Positions 40,715 to 51,958 of a stretch of DNA of 64,000 nucleotides are shown here, piece after piece. Made by a program: the position numbers and the translations under genes. The stretch is from positions 62,001 to 126,000 of the forward strand of contig JACKER010000020.1 in NCBI GenBank assembly GCA_020632925.1. Direction: 5' to 3'. The notes beneath the pieces are model-generated. The model ran no database searches. It saw nothing but the letters and a program-made list of their open reading frames with translations, and was not told the DNA's origin. Within the stretch, counting starts at the first letter, position 1, and every line of letters begins with the position of its first letter. This DNA is from Alphaproteobacteria bacterium (GTDB lineage: Bacteria; Myxococcota_A; UBA796; GCA-2862545).

Positions 40715-43700
40715 TGCCCCGCACACCCTCTACGATGCTGACCCTCGCCGCGCTCCAGGGCTGCATCTTCATCACCGGCGAGGACGTGGATCGGCGCGAC
40801 GCGCTGCTCCACCCGGTCGTCAGCCCGGGCGCCCTGACGGTCCAGGTGTTGGACGGACCCAGCGGTGCGCCGGTACCCGGAGCGACGGTGACGCTGGACG
40901 GCGCGGCCGCAGGTGTGACGGACGCGGCCGGGTTGTTGCGGACCTCCGAGGTGCCTGCAGGCATGCACGTGGTCGCCGCCTCCATCACCGGAGCCCCCCC
41001 GACCGGCGGGAACGTCGAGGTCGCCGCCGGGCTGAACCATCCGATGGTCCTGGAGCTCGCCCGGACCGCCTCGGGGGTGGTGCATCGACCGTCGACCGGC
41101 GGTGCCATCGCGCGTGACGGGGAGTACGCGCTCGTGTTCGACGGCGGTGCGTTCACCGGCGCGGGCGAGTCGCCGGTCACCGTGAGCTACGCCTGGGTGC
41201 CTCCGGGCGCCCGCGGAGCGCCGGCGCCGCTCGCGGCGGAGGGTGGCGGCTCGGCGCCGATCGATCTGGTCGCCGTGGCGTGGGTGGGCGACGGCGCGCG
41301 ATCGGACGCGACCTACCCGATCGAGGGCGGTGGCACGATCCGCATCCCGGCCCCGACCGGCAGCCCCTTGCGAGGGCTGGTCGACGCCAGCGTCTACCAC
41401 TTCGACGAGACGCAGGGACTCTGGGTGGCGACGACCAGCGCCGAGCTCGAGTCGTCCTACCTCACGGGGAGGACCACCGGCGGTGGGTGGTGGGCCATCG
41501 GCCAGGCGGCCGCCGCTCTGGGTTGCGTGTCGGGTGACCTCGGGTCGGCGGGCGCGGGCGCCCTGGTGCGCGTGCTGGACCCGGCGAGGCCGGCGGCCGG
41601 GACCACCTGGGCCGACGATGCAGGCCGGTTCTGTGCGCCGGTCCCACCGGGCCACGAGGGCCGGGCCGTCGCACTCGCCATGAGCCTGGACGGCGCCACC
41701 TGGCACTGGGGCGAGGCGGACGCCCCGGCCCCCTCCCGCGTCGGCACCTGTGGGGACGCGTGCCAGGAGGTCGACGTGCCCCTGACGACGCTGCAAGACG
41801 CCGACGGCGACTCGTTCGTCGCCGGTGTCGGGGGGGACTGCGACGACGCCGACGACAGCGTCGGTCCCGGGGTCGTGGACGTGGTCGGTGACGGGTTCGA
41901 CCAGGACTGCGACGGCGTCGATGGCCTGGATGCGGACCACGACGGCAGCGACACGACGGTGGACTGCGACGACGCGGACCCGTTGCGGGCCGTGGGGCTG
42001 CCGGAGGTCTGTGACGGGCGGGACAACGACTGTGACAGCACGATCGACCGCGGCGTGGACCACGCGGTGGAGCTGATCAACGGCGGGTGCGCGGAGTGCA
42101 GCACCCAGGCCATGATCGATCTGGGTCCCAAGCTCTACTGGTCGTTCCGCGAGCAGGGCGCGGTCGTGTCCGACGCCAGCGGGTACGGCAACGATGGCGA
42201 CGCCTTCGGGCTGGAACAGGCCTGGTCGGTCAACGCGGACGATGTTGCCGCTCCCCGGCTGCTGGGCAACATCAGCAGTGGTGTGCGGCTGCCCGACTTC
42301 GACGAGATGGGCACGGACGCCGTCACGGTGTCGGTGTTCATGCGACCGACGATCTCTCGGCGTGCCCTCGTGTCCTACGCGACCCCGCCCGACGTGGCGA
42401 CCCAGGACCCGCGGTGCAACGCGAACACGTTCTTGCTCCAGCTCGTGCCCGGATCGCTCAACCTCAGGATGTTCGACTTCTCGCTCAACATCCCGGGTGG
42501 TGACGCCGTGGATGCCTGGGCGCACGTGGTCGTCAGCTGGCGCTCCGACGGAACGGTCCTGGCCTACAAGAACGGCAGCAAGATCTTCGAGGGCGAGCTG
42601 ACCGCGCAAAACCGCACCAACATCTGTCCCCACCCATCGCCGCCGCAGACCACGGGTGGGGGGTATCCGCCGGTGGAGCTGACCATCAAGCCGGGCGGGG
42701 CCCTCTACCTCGGTCAGGACCAGGACTGCGTCGATGGCTGCACCGACTCGGAACAGTCCTTCGACGGGGCGATCGACGAGTTGATGATCTTCGACCGCGC
42801 CCTGGACGAACGGGAGATCGAGACGTTGTACAAGGGCGTCACCTGTGGGGAGGGACTCACCTGCGACGGTGAGGACAAGGACGGCGACTCCTTCCTCGAC
42901 GAGCACCTCATCGGCTCGGACAGCGTGCGTTGCGTCGCCGCGAACTGCGACGAGATCGTCGCCACCGAATCCGACTACGGTGACGGCGCCTACTGGCTCG
43001 TCAGCGGTGCGACCTCCAAGAAGGTGGCGTGTACGTTCCCCGACGACGGATCCGACTGTGGTTGCCGCCTGTGTGGCGATGGCGTCCGGGTCGAGTTGTA
43101 CGAGACCTGCGAGGACGGCGATCCCCAGTGTGACGACTGCGCGATCGACAGCTTGTCCGCACCGGACTGTGCCACCATCGCGCGGTTCGCCCCCGGGCCG
43201 TTGCTCGACGGGGTCTACTGGATCTACCCGGGTGGCGAACGGTTGAAGGCGCGGTGCGACTTCTCCCACGACGACGGCGGCTGGACACTGATCGTGAACC
43301 AGGACACGCGCGGTGGGACGGCCTTCTACGATCCGCAGATCACGGAGCCGCCGTTGTCCTCGGCCTCGACCCTCGGGGTCTTCGACTGGCGGGCGGCGAA
43401 CGTGGCCGATCCCTACAACGGGGCGTACTCGATCCTCGGGCACCTCGACGACCTGACCGGGACGACCTGCTACGAGTTCAGGATGACCTGGCCCTTCGAC
43501 GCGGCGGCCCCGCTCGTCTGGCGCCAGACCAGCAACCCGACTGCAGAGGCCACCATCACCGGTTTCTCGCCGCTCAGCGGCCCACCGACGCCCACCGTGC
43601 CGTTCAGGGGGCTCCGCGTCGGGTATGGCGCCGGACACCCAGAACCGAACGTCGTCGGGACAGCGGGCGCCAACGAGTACGTGACGGCTCTGATGAACGC

Positions 43701-43841
43701 CGACTGGGACAGCTACCTCACCGCGAACTGGTTCGGGATCGGGATCTACCCGCTCGGGACCGCGCGAAACCTGACCTGGAAGCTGTACACGAGCCCCGAT
43801 GTCGCCGACGCAGGCGACGGGACCGCTCGTGGGAGCCAGCT

Positions 43842-43866
<25 letters not shown>
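40714..43866 (+). CDS. Large lipoprotein with MopE, LamG-like and fibrinogen-like domains
   Basis: A 1050-residue surface lipoprotein (MPRTPSTMLTLAALQGC, lipobox LQGC). In order: a carboxypeptidase-regulatory-like domain (about 40-115), a second beta-rich region to about 350, MopE-type motifs at about 370-450 (GGDCDDADDSVGPGVVDV, DCDDADP...EVCDGRDNDCD), a concanavalin A/LamG-like domain (about 470-710, YWSFREQGAVVSDASGYGNDG to IDELMIFDRAL), and two segments resembling the start of fibrinogen C-terminal domains: CDEIVATESDYGDGAYWL and a fuller one near 825-900 (DGVYWIYPGG..CDFSHDDGGWTLI). A role in adhesion or matrix binding is inferred. It overlaps the next gene by 25 bp. Confidence 0.85.
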
Positions 43867-44799
<933 letters not shown>

Positions 44800-44813
<14 letters not shown>

Positions 44814-46191
44814 CGTTCGCCCTCATCGCGTCCCACAGGGCCTCGACGTGTTCGCGCTCGGTCTGCAGGGCGCCCACGGAGACCCGCACCATCCAGCGGC
44901 CGTCGAGCTGCGCGGGCGTCACGAGCGCGGCGCCCGACGCGTTCAGCCGCTCGGCCCACGCCAGCGTGTGGGCGTCGACCGCGTCGTCGTCGGCGCCGTC
45001 GGGGCGGTGGCGCACGCACACGGTCTGCAGGTGGACGGGGGCCAGCACCTCCCAGCCGGGCTCCGCGCGGACCCGTGCCTCGAGCCAGCGGGCGTTGTCG
45101 AGATCGCGCCGGATGCGCACCCGGAGGGCCTCGGCGCCCTCGGACCTGAGCAGGAACCAGAGCTTGAGCGCGCGGAAGCGACGCCCGAGCGGGATGCCCC
45201 AGTCCCGGAGGTTCGCGACGCGGTCGTCCACCGCGGTCCTCAGGTAGCTCGGGCTGGTGCTCATCACGCGGGTGAGGTGCTCGGTGTCGCGCACGAAGTA
45301 GAGCGAGCAGTCGAACGTCGCGCCCAACCACTTGTGGGCGTTCCACACGAGGCTGTCGGCCTGCTCCACGCCGTCGAGCATCCAGCGGCACTCGGGCAAC
45401 AGCGCCGCCGTGCCCGCCATCGCCGCGTCCACGTGGAACCAGGCGCCGTGGCGGCCTGCGACCTCGGCCACCTCCGCGAGGGGATCGAGCGAGGTGGTGG
45501 TGGTGGTGCCCGTCGTGGCGACGACCGCCGCGGGCACGACGCCCTGCGCCACGTCGGCCGCGATGCGCGCCTCGAGGTCGGCCGGGTCCAGACGCCACCG
45601 GTCGTCGACGCGCACCTCTCGGAACGCCATCCCCGCGAGCAGGGCGGCCTTGCGCACCGAGCTGTGGGCGTGGGACGACGCGTAGACCGCGGTTCGGGGT
45701 GCTCCCTGACCGAAGGCGAGGCCCGTGGCGCGCTCGCGGGCGCACAGCAGCGCGACGAGGGTGGCGGTCGACGCCGTGTCCTGGATCACGCCGCTCCAGG
45801 CGGGCGACAGCCCGATCAGCTGGCGCGCCCACCCGACGACCACCTGCTCCACCTCGGTCAGCGCGGGACCGGCCACCCAGGACAGCCCGATGACGCCGAG
45901 GCCCGAGCTGGCCAGGTCGCCGAGCACCGCGGACAGGTCGGAGTTCGCCGGAAACCAGCCGAAGAACGAGGGGTGCTGCCAGTGCGTGGTGGCAGGCAGC
46001 ACGATCCGATCGAGATCGGCGAGGAGCGCCTCGGCGTCGTCGGGCGTCTCGGGCGGGGAGGGCGGTAGCGCCGCGAGCACGTCGCCGGGCGCCGTGGGGG
46101 CGCGCACCGGCAACGTCGGGAGCTGCTCGCGGTAGTCCGCGATGCGATCGATCAGCACGTGTCCCAGGCGTCGGAAGCGGTCGGGCGTCAT
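44800..46191 (-). CDS. PLP-dependent decarboxylase (aromatic amino acid/glutamate type)
   Basis: A 463-residue group II PLP decarboxylase. HPSFFGWFPANSDL (73-86) and the QDTASTA segment near 138-144 are family marks, ATTGTTTTTSLDPL is the substrate-loop neighbour, HVDAAMAG holds the PLP-binding Asp 255, and NAHKWLG holds the Schiff-base Lys 287. The arrangement is closest to aromatic-L-amino-acid decarboxylase and related enzymes; substrate cannot be assigned. The start at 46191 (MTPDRFRRLG) fits family N-termini. It is divergent from the GST-like gene (37 bp) and overlaps the convergent envelope gene. Confidence 0.92.
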
Positions 46192-46228
46192 CCGCGCCGG
46201 ATAGCAGGGCCCGAACGAGGAGGCTCGT

Positions 46229-46945
46229 GTGTCGGAGCCCGTCCACCTGTTCGTGCCGCCCCGCGCGTGGGGCATCCCCAACCCGAGCCCGTTCTGCATC
46301 AAGGTGGAGACCTGGCTGCGGATCGCGGAGGTGGACTACGTCGCTCACGTCGCGAACCCGCTGAAGGCACCGCGCGGCAAGGTCCCGTGGATCGAGCACG
46401 AGGGCCGGACCATCGCCGACAGCCAGGCGATCGTGGCCTACCTCTCGGAGCGCTTCGGCGACCTGGACGCGCCGCTGACGCCCGAGCAGCGCCACCTCTC
46501 GCACCTCGTGCGGCGGACGCTGGAGGAGGCCACCTACTTCGTCAGCTACCACGACCGGTGGCTGGTCCCGTCCAACTTCGCCCACGTGTACCCCGTGTTC
46601 TTCGCGCCCTACGGCATCGGCGGCTGGATCGCGTCGAAGCTGGTGGTGCGCAACGTCCGCCGCAACCTCTGGGGTCACGGCATCGCCCGGTACACGGACG
46701 AGGAGCGCACCGCGGCGGCGCTGGCGGACATCGACGCCGTGTCGCACGTGCTCGGCGGCCGGCCGGTGTTCTTCGGCGAGCGCCCGACCACCGTCGACGC
46801 GGTCGCCTACGCGTTCCTCTGCCAGCTCCTGTGGACGCCCTTCGACGGCCCGGTGCAGCAGCGGGCCCGCAACGACCAGGGCCTCGTGCGGTACGCGGAG
46901 GGCCTGCGCGACCGGTACTGGGCGGAGATTCCCGCGCTGACCTGA
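46229..46945 (+). CDS. Glutathione S-transferase-like protein
   Basis: A 238-residue GST-fold protein. The N-terminal thioredoxin-like part has NPSPFCIKVETWLRIAEVDY and GKVPWIEHEGRTIADSQAIVAYL (the cis-Pro and the substrate-binding Glu/Asp-Ser motif); the C-terminal part is helical (RHLSHLVRRTLEEATYFVSY). The arrangement is that of the failed-axon-connections/metaxin-like GSTs. GAGGAGG precedes the GTG. It lies 4 bp before the convergent permease stop. Confidence 0.9.
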   Translation: MSEPVHLFVPPRAWGIPNPSPFCIKVETWLRIAEVDYVAHVANPLKAPRGKVPWIEHEGRTIADSQAIVAYLSERFGDLDAPLTPEQRHLSHLVRRTLEEATYFVSYHDRWLVPSNFAHVYPVFFAPYGIGGWIASKLVVRNVRRNLWGHGIARYTDEERTAAALADIDAVSHVLGGRPVFFGERPTTVDAVAYAFLCQLLWTPFDGPVQQRARNDQGLVRYAEGLRDRYWAEIPALT

Positions 46946-46949
46946 TCGC

Positions 46950-48671
46950 CTAGCCGCGGCGGGGGTCCTTGATCGTCAGCATCGGACCGGACCCCTTGGG
47001 CGGCACCCTCACGAAGGGGTGGTCGGCGGGGGGCTCGTGGTCGTGGTGGGGGTGTAGGAGGGGCTCGGCGAAGCCCGCGGGTCCGCGGCGCACGAAGCTC
47101 ACGGCGAGCAGGCCGAGGATCGCGACCGCCGCCGCGTACCCCACGGGGCCCGGCCCCGTCGCCCGAACCACCTCCGGCGCCCAGCGGTCGACGAGCCAAC
47201 CCGCCGCGATGGCCCCAGCGGTGACCAGCGCCGCGAACCGCAGGGCCACCCTCGGGCCGTGGAGCCTGCGCAGCAGCCCGAAGGCCGAAGCGTTGGCCGC
47301 CGGCCCCGTCAGCAGGAACGCGAGCGCGGCGCCCGGGCCCAGGCCCTTGCCGAGCAGCACCGCCACCAGCGGCGTGGCTCCGATGGCGCACACCCAGGAC
47401 GGCAGCCCCGCGGCGGCGGCGAACACCACCACCAGCGGACCCGGAAGCCCGGCGAAGGCGTCGTCCGGCAGCGAGACCTCCGCCAACGCCCCCACGACGA
47501 GCCCCGTCACCAGCCATGGACCCATGTGATCGACCGTCTCCACGTAGCCGTAGCGCAGGGCCTCGCGCAGGCGTCCCACGGACACGCCGGGTCGCGGCAA
47601 CGGCGCGCGCCCCGACACCGGGCGCATCCCGACCCCGACGACCCCGCCGACCACGAGCCCCAGGGCTGCGGCGGCCGCCACGCGCACGACCGTGAGACCG
47701 ACACCCAGCAGCGGCAGGCTGATCGCGATGGCCGACACGCCGACCCCCGCGCCGGCGACGAGGAACGCGAGCGCGCCCGCGGGCGTCGTCCCCGTGGACA
47801 CGAGCGTGCGGTAGACCGGGAGCGTGCCGCAGCTCGACAGCGGCAGCGGCAGCCCGACGACCGCGCCCCGCGCCGCAGAGCCGAGCGGGGAGCGCGCGGA
47901 GATCAGCGAGGTGGGGGAGGCGGGGACCATCGCGTGCAGCACGCCGACGACTCCCCAGGCCGCGAGCAGCCAGGGCCCGGCCAGACCCAGGAGGTCGAGC
48001 GCGACCACGGCGGCGTCCCCGTGCTCCTCGTGCGTCGGAACCGCCGCGAGCATCAGGAGCCCCGCGACACCCCCGACGCCGTCCCAGGGCCGCGTCGGAC
48101 GCTGGCTGAGGTGGCCGACGACGTGCAGCAGGACGCCGGCGAGCGCGCACTGCACCAGGCCGAGCCCCACCACCGACACCCCCTGCGTGAGCGTGGAGGA
48201 CGCCGCGAACCCGAGCGCCGTCGCGGACGCCGTGACCCCCAGCAGCACCACGCCGAGGCGGGGGCCCTGCTCGCGCAGCGCGAGCCGCCACACGGCGAGC
48301 GACACCGGAACGGTGTGCAGCACGACGGCCCAGGCCATCTCGGTGTTGCCGGGCACGCCGAGCGCCGCGCCGTCGACCAGCCCGTGGACCGCGAGCGCGA
48401 GGACCGCGACCCCTTCGGCCGACAGCGCGCCCCCGGGGATGCGGTGGCTGGACAGGCCGGCGGTGAAACCCAGGATCAACGCTGCCAGCGCGGGGACGCC
48501 CGCCGCCTCCAGCCCCTCGGGGAGGACGTGCAGCAACAGCGTCCCGGCCACCACGACCTGGATCGCGGCGTCCACGAAGGTGGTGGCCCGCGGACGGCCC
48601 TCCATGGCGCGTGAGGCGAGGGGGGCCGCGGCGATGGCCACGAGCTGGGCGAGCAGGGCAACCAACGGCAA
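46950..48671 (-). CDS. ZIP-like and DUF318/ArsP-like permease fusion
   Basis: A 573-residue polytopic protein with about 14-15 hydrophobic segments. The N-terminal half has ZIP-like metal-transport marks (LLHVLPEGLEAAG near 47-60, LAVHGLVDGAALG near 93-105, VLHTVPVSLAVW near 116-127). The C-terminal half (about 245-545) has the DUF318/ArsP permease signature PLPLSSCGTLPVYRTLVSTG and a second inverted half (LPSWVCAIGATPLVAVLLGKG). The tail is His-rich (LLHPHHDHEP), a likely metal-binding site. The fusion suggests metal or metalloid efflux, but substrate is not readable. Confidence 0.78.
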   Translation of the reverse strand: MPLVALLAQLVAIAAAPLASRAMEGRPRATTFVDAAIQVVVAGTLLLHVLPEGLEAAGVPALAALILGFTAGLSSHRIPGGALSAEGVAVLALAVHGLVDGAALGVPGNTEMAWAVVLHTVPVSLAVWRLALREQGPRLGVVLLGVTASATALGFAASSTLTQGVSVVGLGLVQCALAGVLLHVVGHLSQRPTRPWDGVGGVAGLLMLAAVPTHEEHGDAAVVALDLLGLAGPWLLAAWGVVGVLHAMVPASPTSLISARSPLGSAARGAVVGLPLPLSSCGTLPVYRTLVSTGTTPAGALAFLVAGAGVGVSAIAISLPLLGVGLTVVRVAAAAALGLVVGGVVGVGMRPVSGRAPLPRPGVSVGRLREALRYGYVETVDHMGPWLVTGLVVGALAEVSLPDDAFAGLPGPLVVVFAAAAGLPSWVCAIGATPLVAVLLGKGLGPGAALAFLLTGPAANASAFGLLRRLHGPRVALRFAALVTAGAIAAGWLVDRWAPEVVRATGPGPVGYAAAVAILGLLAVSFVRRGPAGFAEPLLHPHHDHEPPADHPFVRVPPKGSGPMLTIKDPRRG

Positions 48672-48695
48672 CCGACCGGGAGGGTCAGCCGCGTA

Positions 48696-50168
48696 TCACG
48701 CCCGGGCGACGGCCTCCTGCCACAGGCGCCGCGTCCGCGCGAGCTCCTCGGCGTTCCCGGCCGGCAGGAACCGACGGTCCTCGTGCCAGGCGCGGGCGAC
48801 CTCGTCGGTCGTCGACCACAGCCCGACCGCGAGCCCCGCCAGCAGGCCCGACCCGAGCGCGGTGGTCTCGACGATGGTGGGCCGGACGCATTGCACCTCG
48901 AGCAGGTCGGCCTGCCGCTGCATCAGGAGGTCGTTCGCCGAGGCGCCGCCGTCCACGCGCAGCTCGGCCAGGGGCGCGCCGAGGTCGGCGGACATCGCGC
49001 GGAGGATGTCGTCGATCTGCAGCACGATGCCGTCGAGCGCGGCGCGAGCGAGGTGTGCCGCCGTGGTGCCGCGCGTGATGCCCGACACGAGCCCCCGGGC
49101 GTCCGGACGCCAGTGGGGGGCGCCGAGGCCGGTCAGCGCCGGCACGAACACCACCCCGCCGCTGTCGGGCACGCTGGCCGCCAGGGCCTCGATCTCGGCC
49201 GCGTGCTTCACGAGGCCCAGCCCGTCCCGGAGCCACTGGACGGCCGCGCCTGCCACGAAGGCCGAACCCTCGAGCGCGTAGACCACCTGGTCGCCGACCT
49301 TCCAGCCGACGGTGGTGAGCATCCCGTGGTCCGAGCCGACCGGCGCCGCCCCGGTGTTCATCAGGATGAAGGCGCCCGTGCCGTACGTGCACTTCGCCAT
49401 CCCCTTGGAGAAGCACGCCTGGCCGAACAGGGCGCCCTGCTGGTCCCCGATGAGGCCCGCGACCGGGATGCCGTCGGGCAGGAAGCCCACGCTGCGGGTG
49501 TGCCCGTAGATCTGGGAGGAGGGGGCGACCTCGGGCAGCGCCGCCGTCGGCACGCGCAGGAGCGCGCACAGCTCCTCGTCCCAGCGCATGCGGTTCAGGT
49601 CGTACAGCAGCGTGCGCGAGGCGTTGCTCGGGTCGGTGACGTGGACCCCGGCGAGCTTGTACGCCACCCAGGTGTCGATGGTGCCGAAGGCGAGCTCCCC
49701 GCGCTCCGCGCGCTCGCGGGCGCCCGGCACGTGGTCCAGCGTCCACTCGGCCTTGGTGCCGCTGAAGTACGGGTCGAGCACGAGCCCCGTCCGCTCCTTG
49801 AACAGGGCCTCCCGCCCGTCATCGCGCAGCGCCCGGCAGCGGTCCGCGGTCCGCCGGTCCTGCCAGACCAGCGCGCGATGGATGGGGCGACCGGTGGCAC
49901 GGTCCCAGAACAGCGAGGTCTCGCGCTGGTTGGTGACGCCGATCGCCGCGATGCGGTCCGCGGACGCGCCCGTCCGCTCGAGCACGCCCGTGACGGCGGC
50001 GCGCACCGAGTCCCAGATCTGGTCGGCGTCGTGCTCGACGTGTCCGGGTTCCGGGTAGTGGTTCGGGAACTCGACGTTGACCTTGCCCAGGACCTCGAGC
50101 GTCTGGGTGACGAGCAACGCGGTCGTCCCGGTGGTGCCTTGATCGATCGCCAGGACCAGGTCTCCCAT
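48696..50168 (-). CDS. glpK: Glycerol kinase
   Basis: A 490-residue FGGY kinase that phosphorylates glycerol with ATP to give glycerol 3-phosphate. LAIDQGTTGTTALL (7-20) is the phosphate-binding start, followed by TNQRETS and WQDRRTA near 80-110, IGDQQGALFGQACF near 240, YGTGAFILMNTG, and the C-terminal VDGGASANDLLMQRQADLL. Length matches the family. GGAGG lies about six bases upstream of the ATG; a promoter and operator-like palindrome are immediately upstream. No glycerol facilitator or GlpD is in the window, so the gene stands alone. Confidence 0.97.
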   Translation of the reverse strand: MGDLVLAIDQGTTGTTALLVTQTLEVLGKVNVEFPNHYPEPGHVEHDADQIWDSVRAAVTGVLERTGASADRIAAIGVTNQRETSLFWDRATGRPIHRALVWQDRRTADRCRALRDDGREALFKERTGLVLDPYFSGTKAEWTLDHVPGARERAERGELAFGTIDTWVAYKLAGVHVTDPSNASRTLLYDLNRMRWDEELCALLRVPTAALPEVAPSSQIYGHTRSVGFLPDGIPVAGLIGDQQGALFGQACFSKGMAKCTYGTGAFILMNTGAAPVGSDHGMLTTVGWKVGDQVVYALEGSAFVAGAAVQWLRDGLGLVKHAAEIEALAASVPDSGGVVFVPALTGLGAPHWRPDARGLVSGITRGTTAAHLARAALDGIVLQIDDILRAMSADLGAPLAELRVDGGASANDLLMQRQADLLEVQCVRPTIVETTALGSGLLAGLAVGLWSTTDEVARAWHEDRRFLPAGNAEELARTRRLWQEAVARA

Positions 50169-50181
50169 CCGTGCCTCCGAG

Positions 50182-50217
50182 GCTGGCGTGTTACGCCAGC
50201 GCGCACCCCGCTGTCAA
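50182..50217 (-). promoter_or_regulatory. glpK promoter with overlapping operator-like palindrome
   Basis: On the minus strand a perfect TTGACA (50217-50212) is followed 18 bases later by TAACAC, a plausible -10, just upstream of glpK. The sequence GCTGGCGT-GTT-ACGCCAGC (50182-50200 on the plus strand) is an eight-base perfect inverted repeat that overlaps the -10 and lies about 14 bases before the glpK start. It could be a repressor site or, in RNA, a hairpin just ahead of the ribosome site. A consensus -35 in such GC-rich DNA is notable. Confidence 0.6.
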
Positions 50218-50310
50218 CGTGGCGCCGACCGCGTCGCAAGTGGTTAGGTGGGTAGGGTTCAGCATGCGGGCTCGCTCGTCGGCCGCCCGCACGACGACGG
50301 GAGAGCAGGC

Positions 50311-51147
50311 ATGGCGTTCAAGATGCGGTGCCCGAAGTGTTTCGGGCTCGACTACAGCATCGAGCGCGACAATCGCACGTTCGGCGCGGTGGCCCAGGCA
50401 TTCGAGCTGGTGTTCCACTGTCGGTGTGGGAAGCAGATGTTCGGCGAGACGCTCCTCAAGGAATACGAGCGTCAGAAGCGGGACTTCGAGTCGCGGGGCG
50501 AGATCGGCATGGAGGCCGACGACCGGACCCGTGACCTCGAGCGGCTCCGCCTCCAGCGGGAGGAGAAGGGTCGCAAGGCGGAGCCCGAGGTCGCCGAGGA
50601 AGAGGAGTCGGACGACGACGACGCGCCGAAGGAGGACAAGCGGTGGCGTCAGCGGATGGCCGCGCTGACGGCCGACGACGACGACGACGACGACGAGACG
50701 CCGTCTCCCGCTCCGTCGAGGGCCCGCAAGTCCGCGACGCCGCGGCCGGCGCCGGCTCGGACCACCGCTGCCGAGACGGAGGAGGACGCGGACGAGTCGG
50801 ACGACGGCGCGCGCCCGGCCGCCAAGAAGCCCCGCGCGGCCGCCAAGCCCGCCGCGGCCAAGGCCGCCCCCGCTCGCACGACCCCGGCCGCCAAGGCCCG
50901 CGCCGAGTCCCCCTCGCTCCCCGCGATCGACGAGGACGACGACGCGGACGACGGCAGCTCGGCCGACGAGGAGTCCGCGGACGAGGAGGGCGCCGACCAG
51001 ACGATCTGCGCCTGGCCCGGCTGCAGCAAGCCGCGCCGCCCGAACAGCAAGTACTGCTCGCGCGCCTGCTCGAACAAGAACGCTCGCTCGCGGCACAAGC
51101 AGCGTGGGCGCCGGACGACGAAGAAGGGGGACAGCGCGACGGCCTGA
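50311..51147 (+). CDS. Zinc-ribbon protein with basic tail and C-terminal zinc finger
   Basis: A 278-residue protein. The N-terminus has a zinc ribbon (CPKC and HCRCG, about 7-54), followed by a charged helix (YERQKRDFESRGEIGM). The middle is low-complexity: acidic runs (DDDDDDDE near 125-132) and an Ala/Lys/Pro stretch (AAKKPRAAAKPAAAKAAPAR) like histone H1. The C-terminus has a second finger (CAWPGCSKPRRPNSKYCSRACSNK) with a basic tail. Such an arrangement could bind nucleic acid, but no family is recognised. GGGAGAG precedes the ATG. It is divergent from glpK and convergent with the sirtuin gene. Confidence 0.75.
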   Translation: MAFKMRCPKCFGLDYSIERDNRTFGAVAQAFELVFHCRCGKQMFGETLLKEYERQKRDFESRGEIGMEADDRTRDLERLRLQREEKGRKAEPEVAEEEESDDDDAPKEDKRWRQRMAALTADDDDDDDETPSPAPSRARKSATPRPAPARTTAAETEEDADESDDGARPAAKKPRAAAKPAAAKAAPARTTPAAKARAESPSLPAIDEDDDADDGSSADEESADEEGADQTICAWPGCSKPRRPNSKYCSRACSNKNARSRHKQRGRRTTKKGDSATA

Positions 51148-51158
51148 GGGTCGTCCGC

Positions 51159-51932
51159 TCAACCCTGTCGGAGCGCTGCCTCGATGGCGGTGAGGCCCTC
51201 GGCCGCGCCGCAGCGGAGCTTGTGGCGCACGATGTGCGTCAGCGCCGTCTCGCCCGGATCGATCTCGACCGTCGCGCCGCCGGTCCGCGCCTGCTGGATG
51301 ACCGGCGAGACGATGTACGGGAAGAGGGCGGAGGTCCCGATCGCGAAGACGAGGTCGAAGGGCTGCTCCGTCACCGCCGAGAGCCTGCCCAGCGCTCGCG
51401 TCGGGAGCATCTCTTCGAAGAGGACGACATCGGGCCGGACGACCGCGCCGCACTCGGGGCAGGTGGGGACGGCCGCCAGGTCCTCGTAGGTCTCGACGTG
51501 CAGGCGCCAGCTGCATCGCGGGCAACGCAGCTCGTGGATGTTGCCGTGGATCTCGATCACGTCGCGGCTACCTGCCGCCTGGTGCAGCCCGTCGACGTTC
51601 TGCGTGAGGACCACGACCTCCATCCGTTCCTGCAGCCGGGCGAGCACGTGGTGACCCTCGTGTGGTCGGGCGCCACGGCACGCCTGCTCGATGCGCCCGA
51701 TGTGGCGCCAACACACGGCCGGGTCGCGCCGGAACATCGGACCGGACAGGGCGACCTCGATGGGCACGCCCTCCTCGGTCTCCGCGTTCGTGTAGAGACC
51801 GGCGGTGCCGCGGTACGTCGGGAGGCCACTGTCGGCGGACATCCCCGCTCCCGTGACCACCAACACCCGCCGAGCGCTCCGCAGCGATCGGGCCACCTGC
51901 TCGGCTCTCTCCTGCACTCCCTGGTCGGACAC
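51159..51932 (-). CDS. cobB: NAD-dependent protein deacylase (sirtuin)
   Basis: A 257-residue Sir2-family enzyme that removes acyl groups from lysines using NAD. GAGMSADSGLPTYRG (28-42) is the NAD loop, TQNVDGLHQ (110-118) and IHGN with catalytic His 129 follow, and a zinc ribbon uses Cys 137, 140, 158 and 161. RPDVVLFEEMLP and IGTSALFPYI are typical later motifs. It starts with GTG only 26 bases from the divergent kinase start. The cobB symbol is by family, not by specific evidence. Confidence 0.95.
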   Translation of the reverse strand: MSDQGVQERAEQVARSLRSARRVLVVTGAGMSADSGLPTYRGTAGLYTNAETEEGVPIEVALSGPMFRRDPAVCWRHIGRIEQACRGARPHEGHHVLARLQERMEVVVLTQNVDGLHQAAGSRDVIEIHGNIHELRCPRCSWRLHVETYEDLAAVPTCPECGAVVRPDVVLFEEMLPTRALGRLSAVTEQPFDLVFAIGTSALFPYIVSPVIQQARTGGATVEIDPGETALTHIVRHKLRCGAAEGLTAIEAALRQG

Positions 51933-51958
51933 GCTGGCTCCCTCGCGACAGGGAGCGT

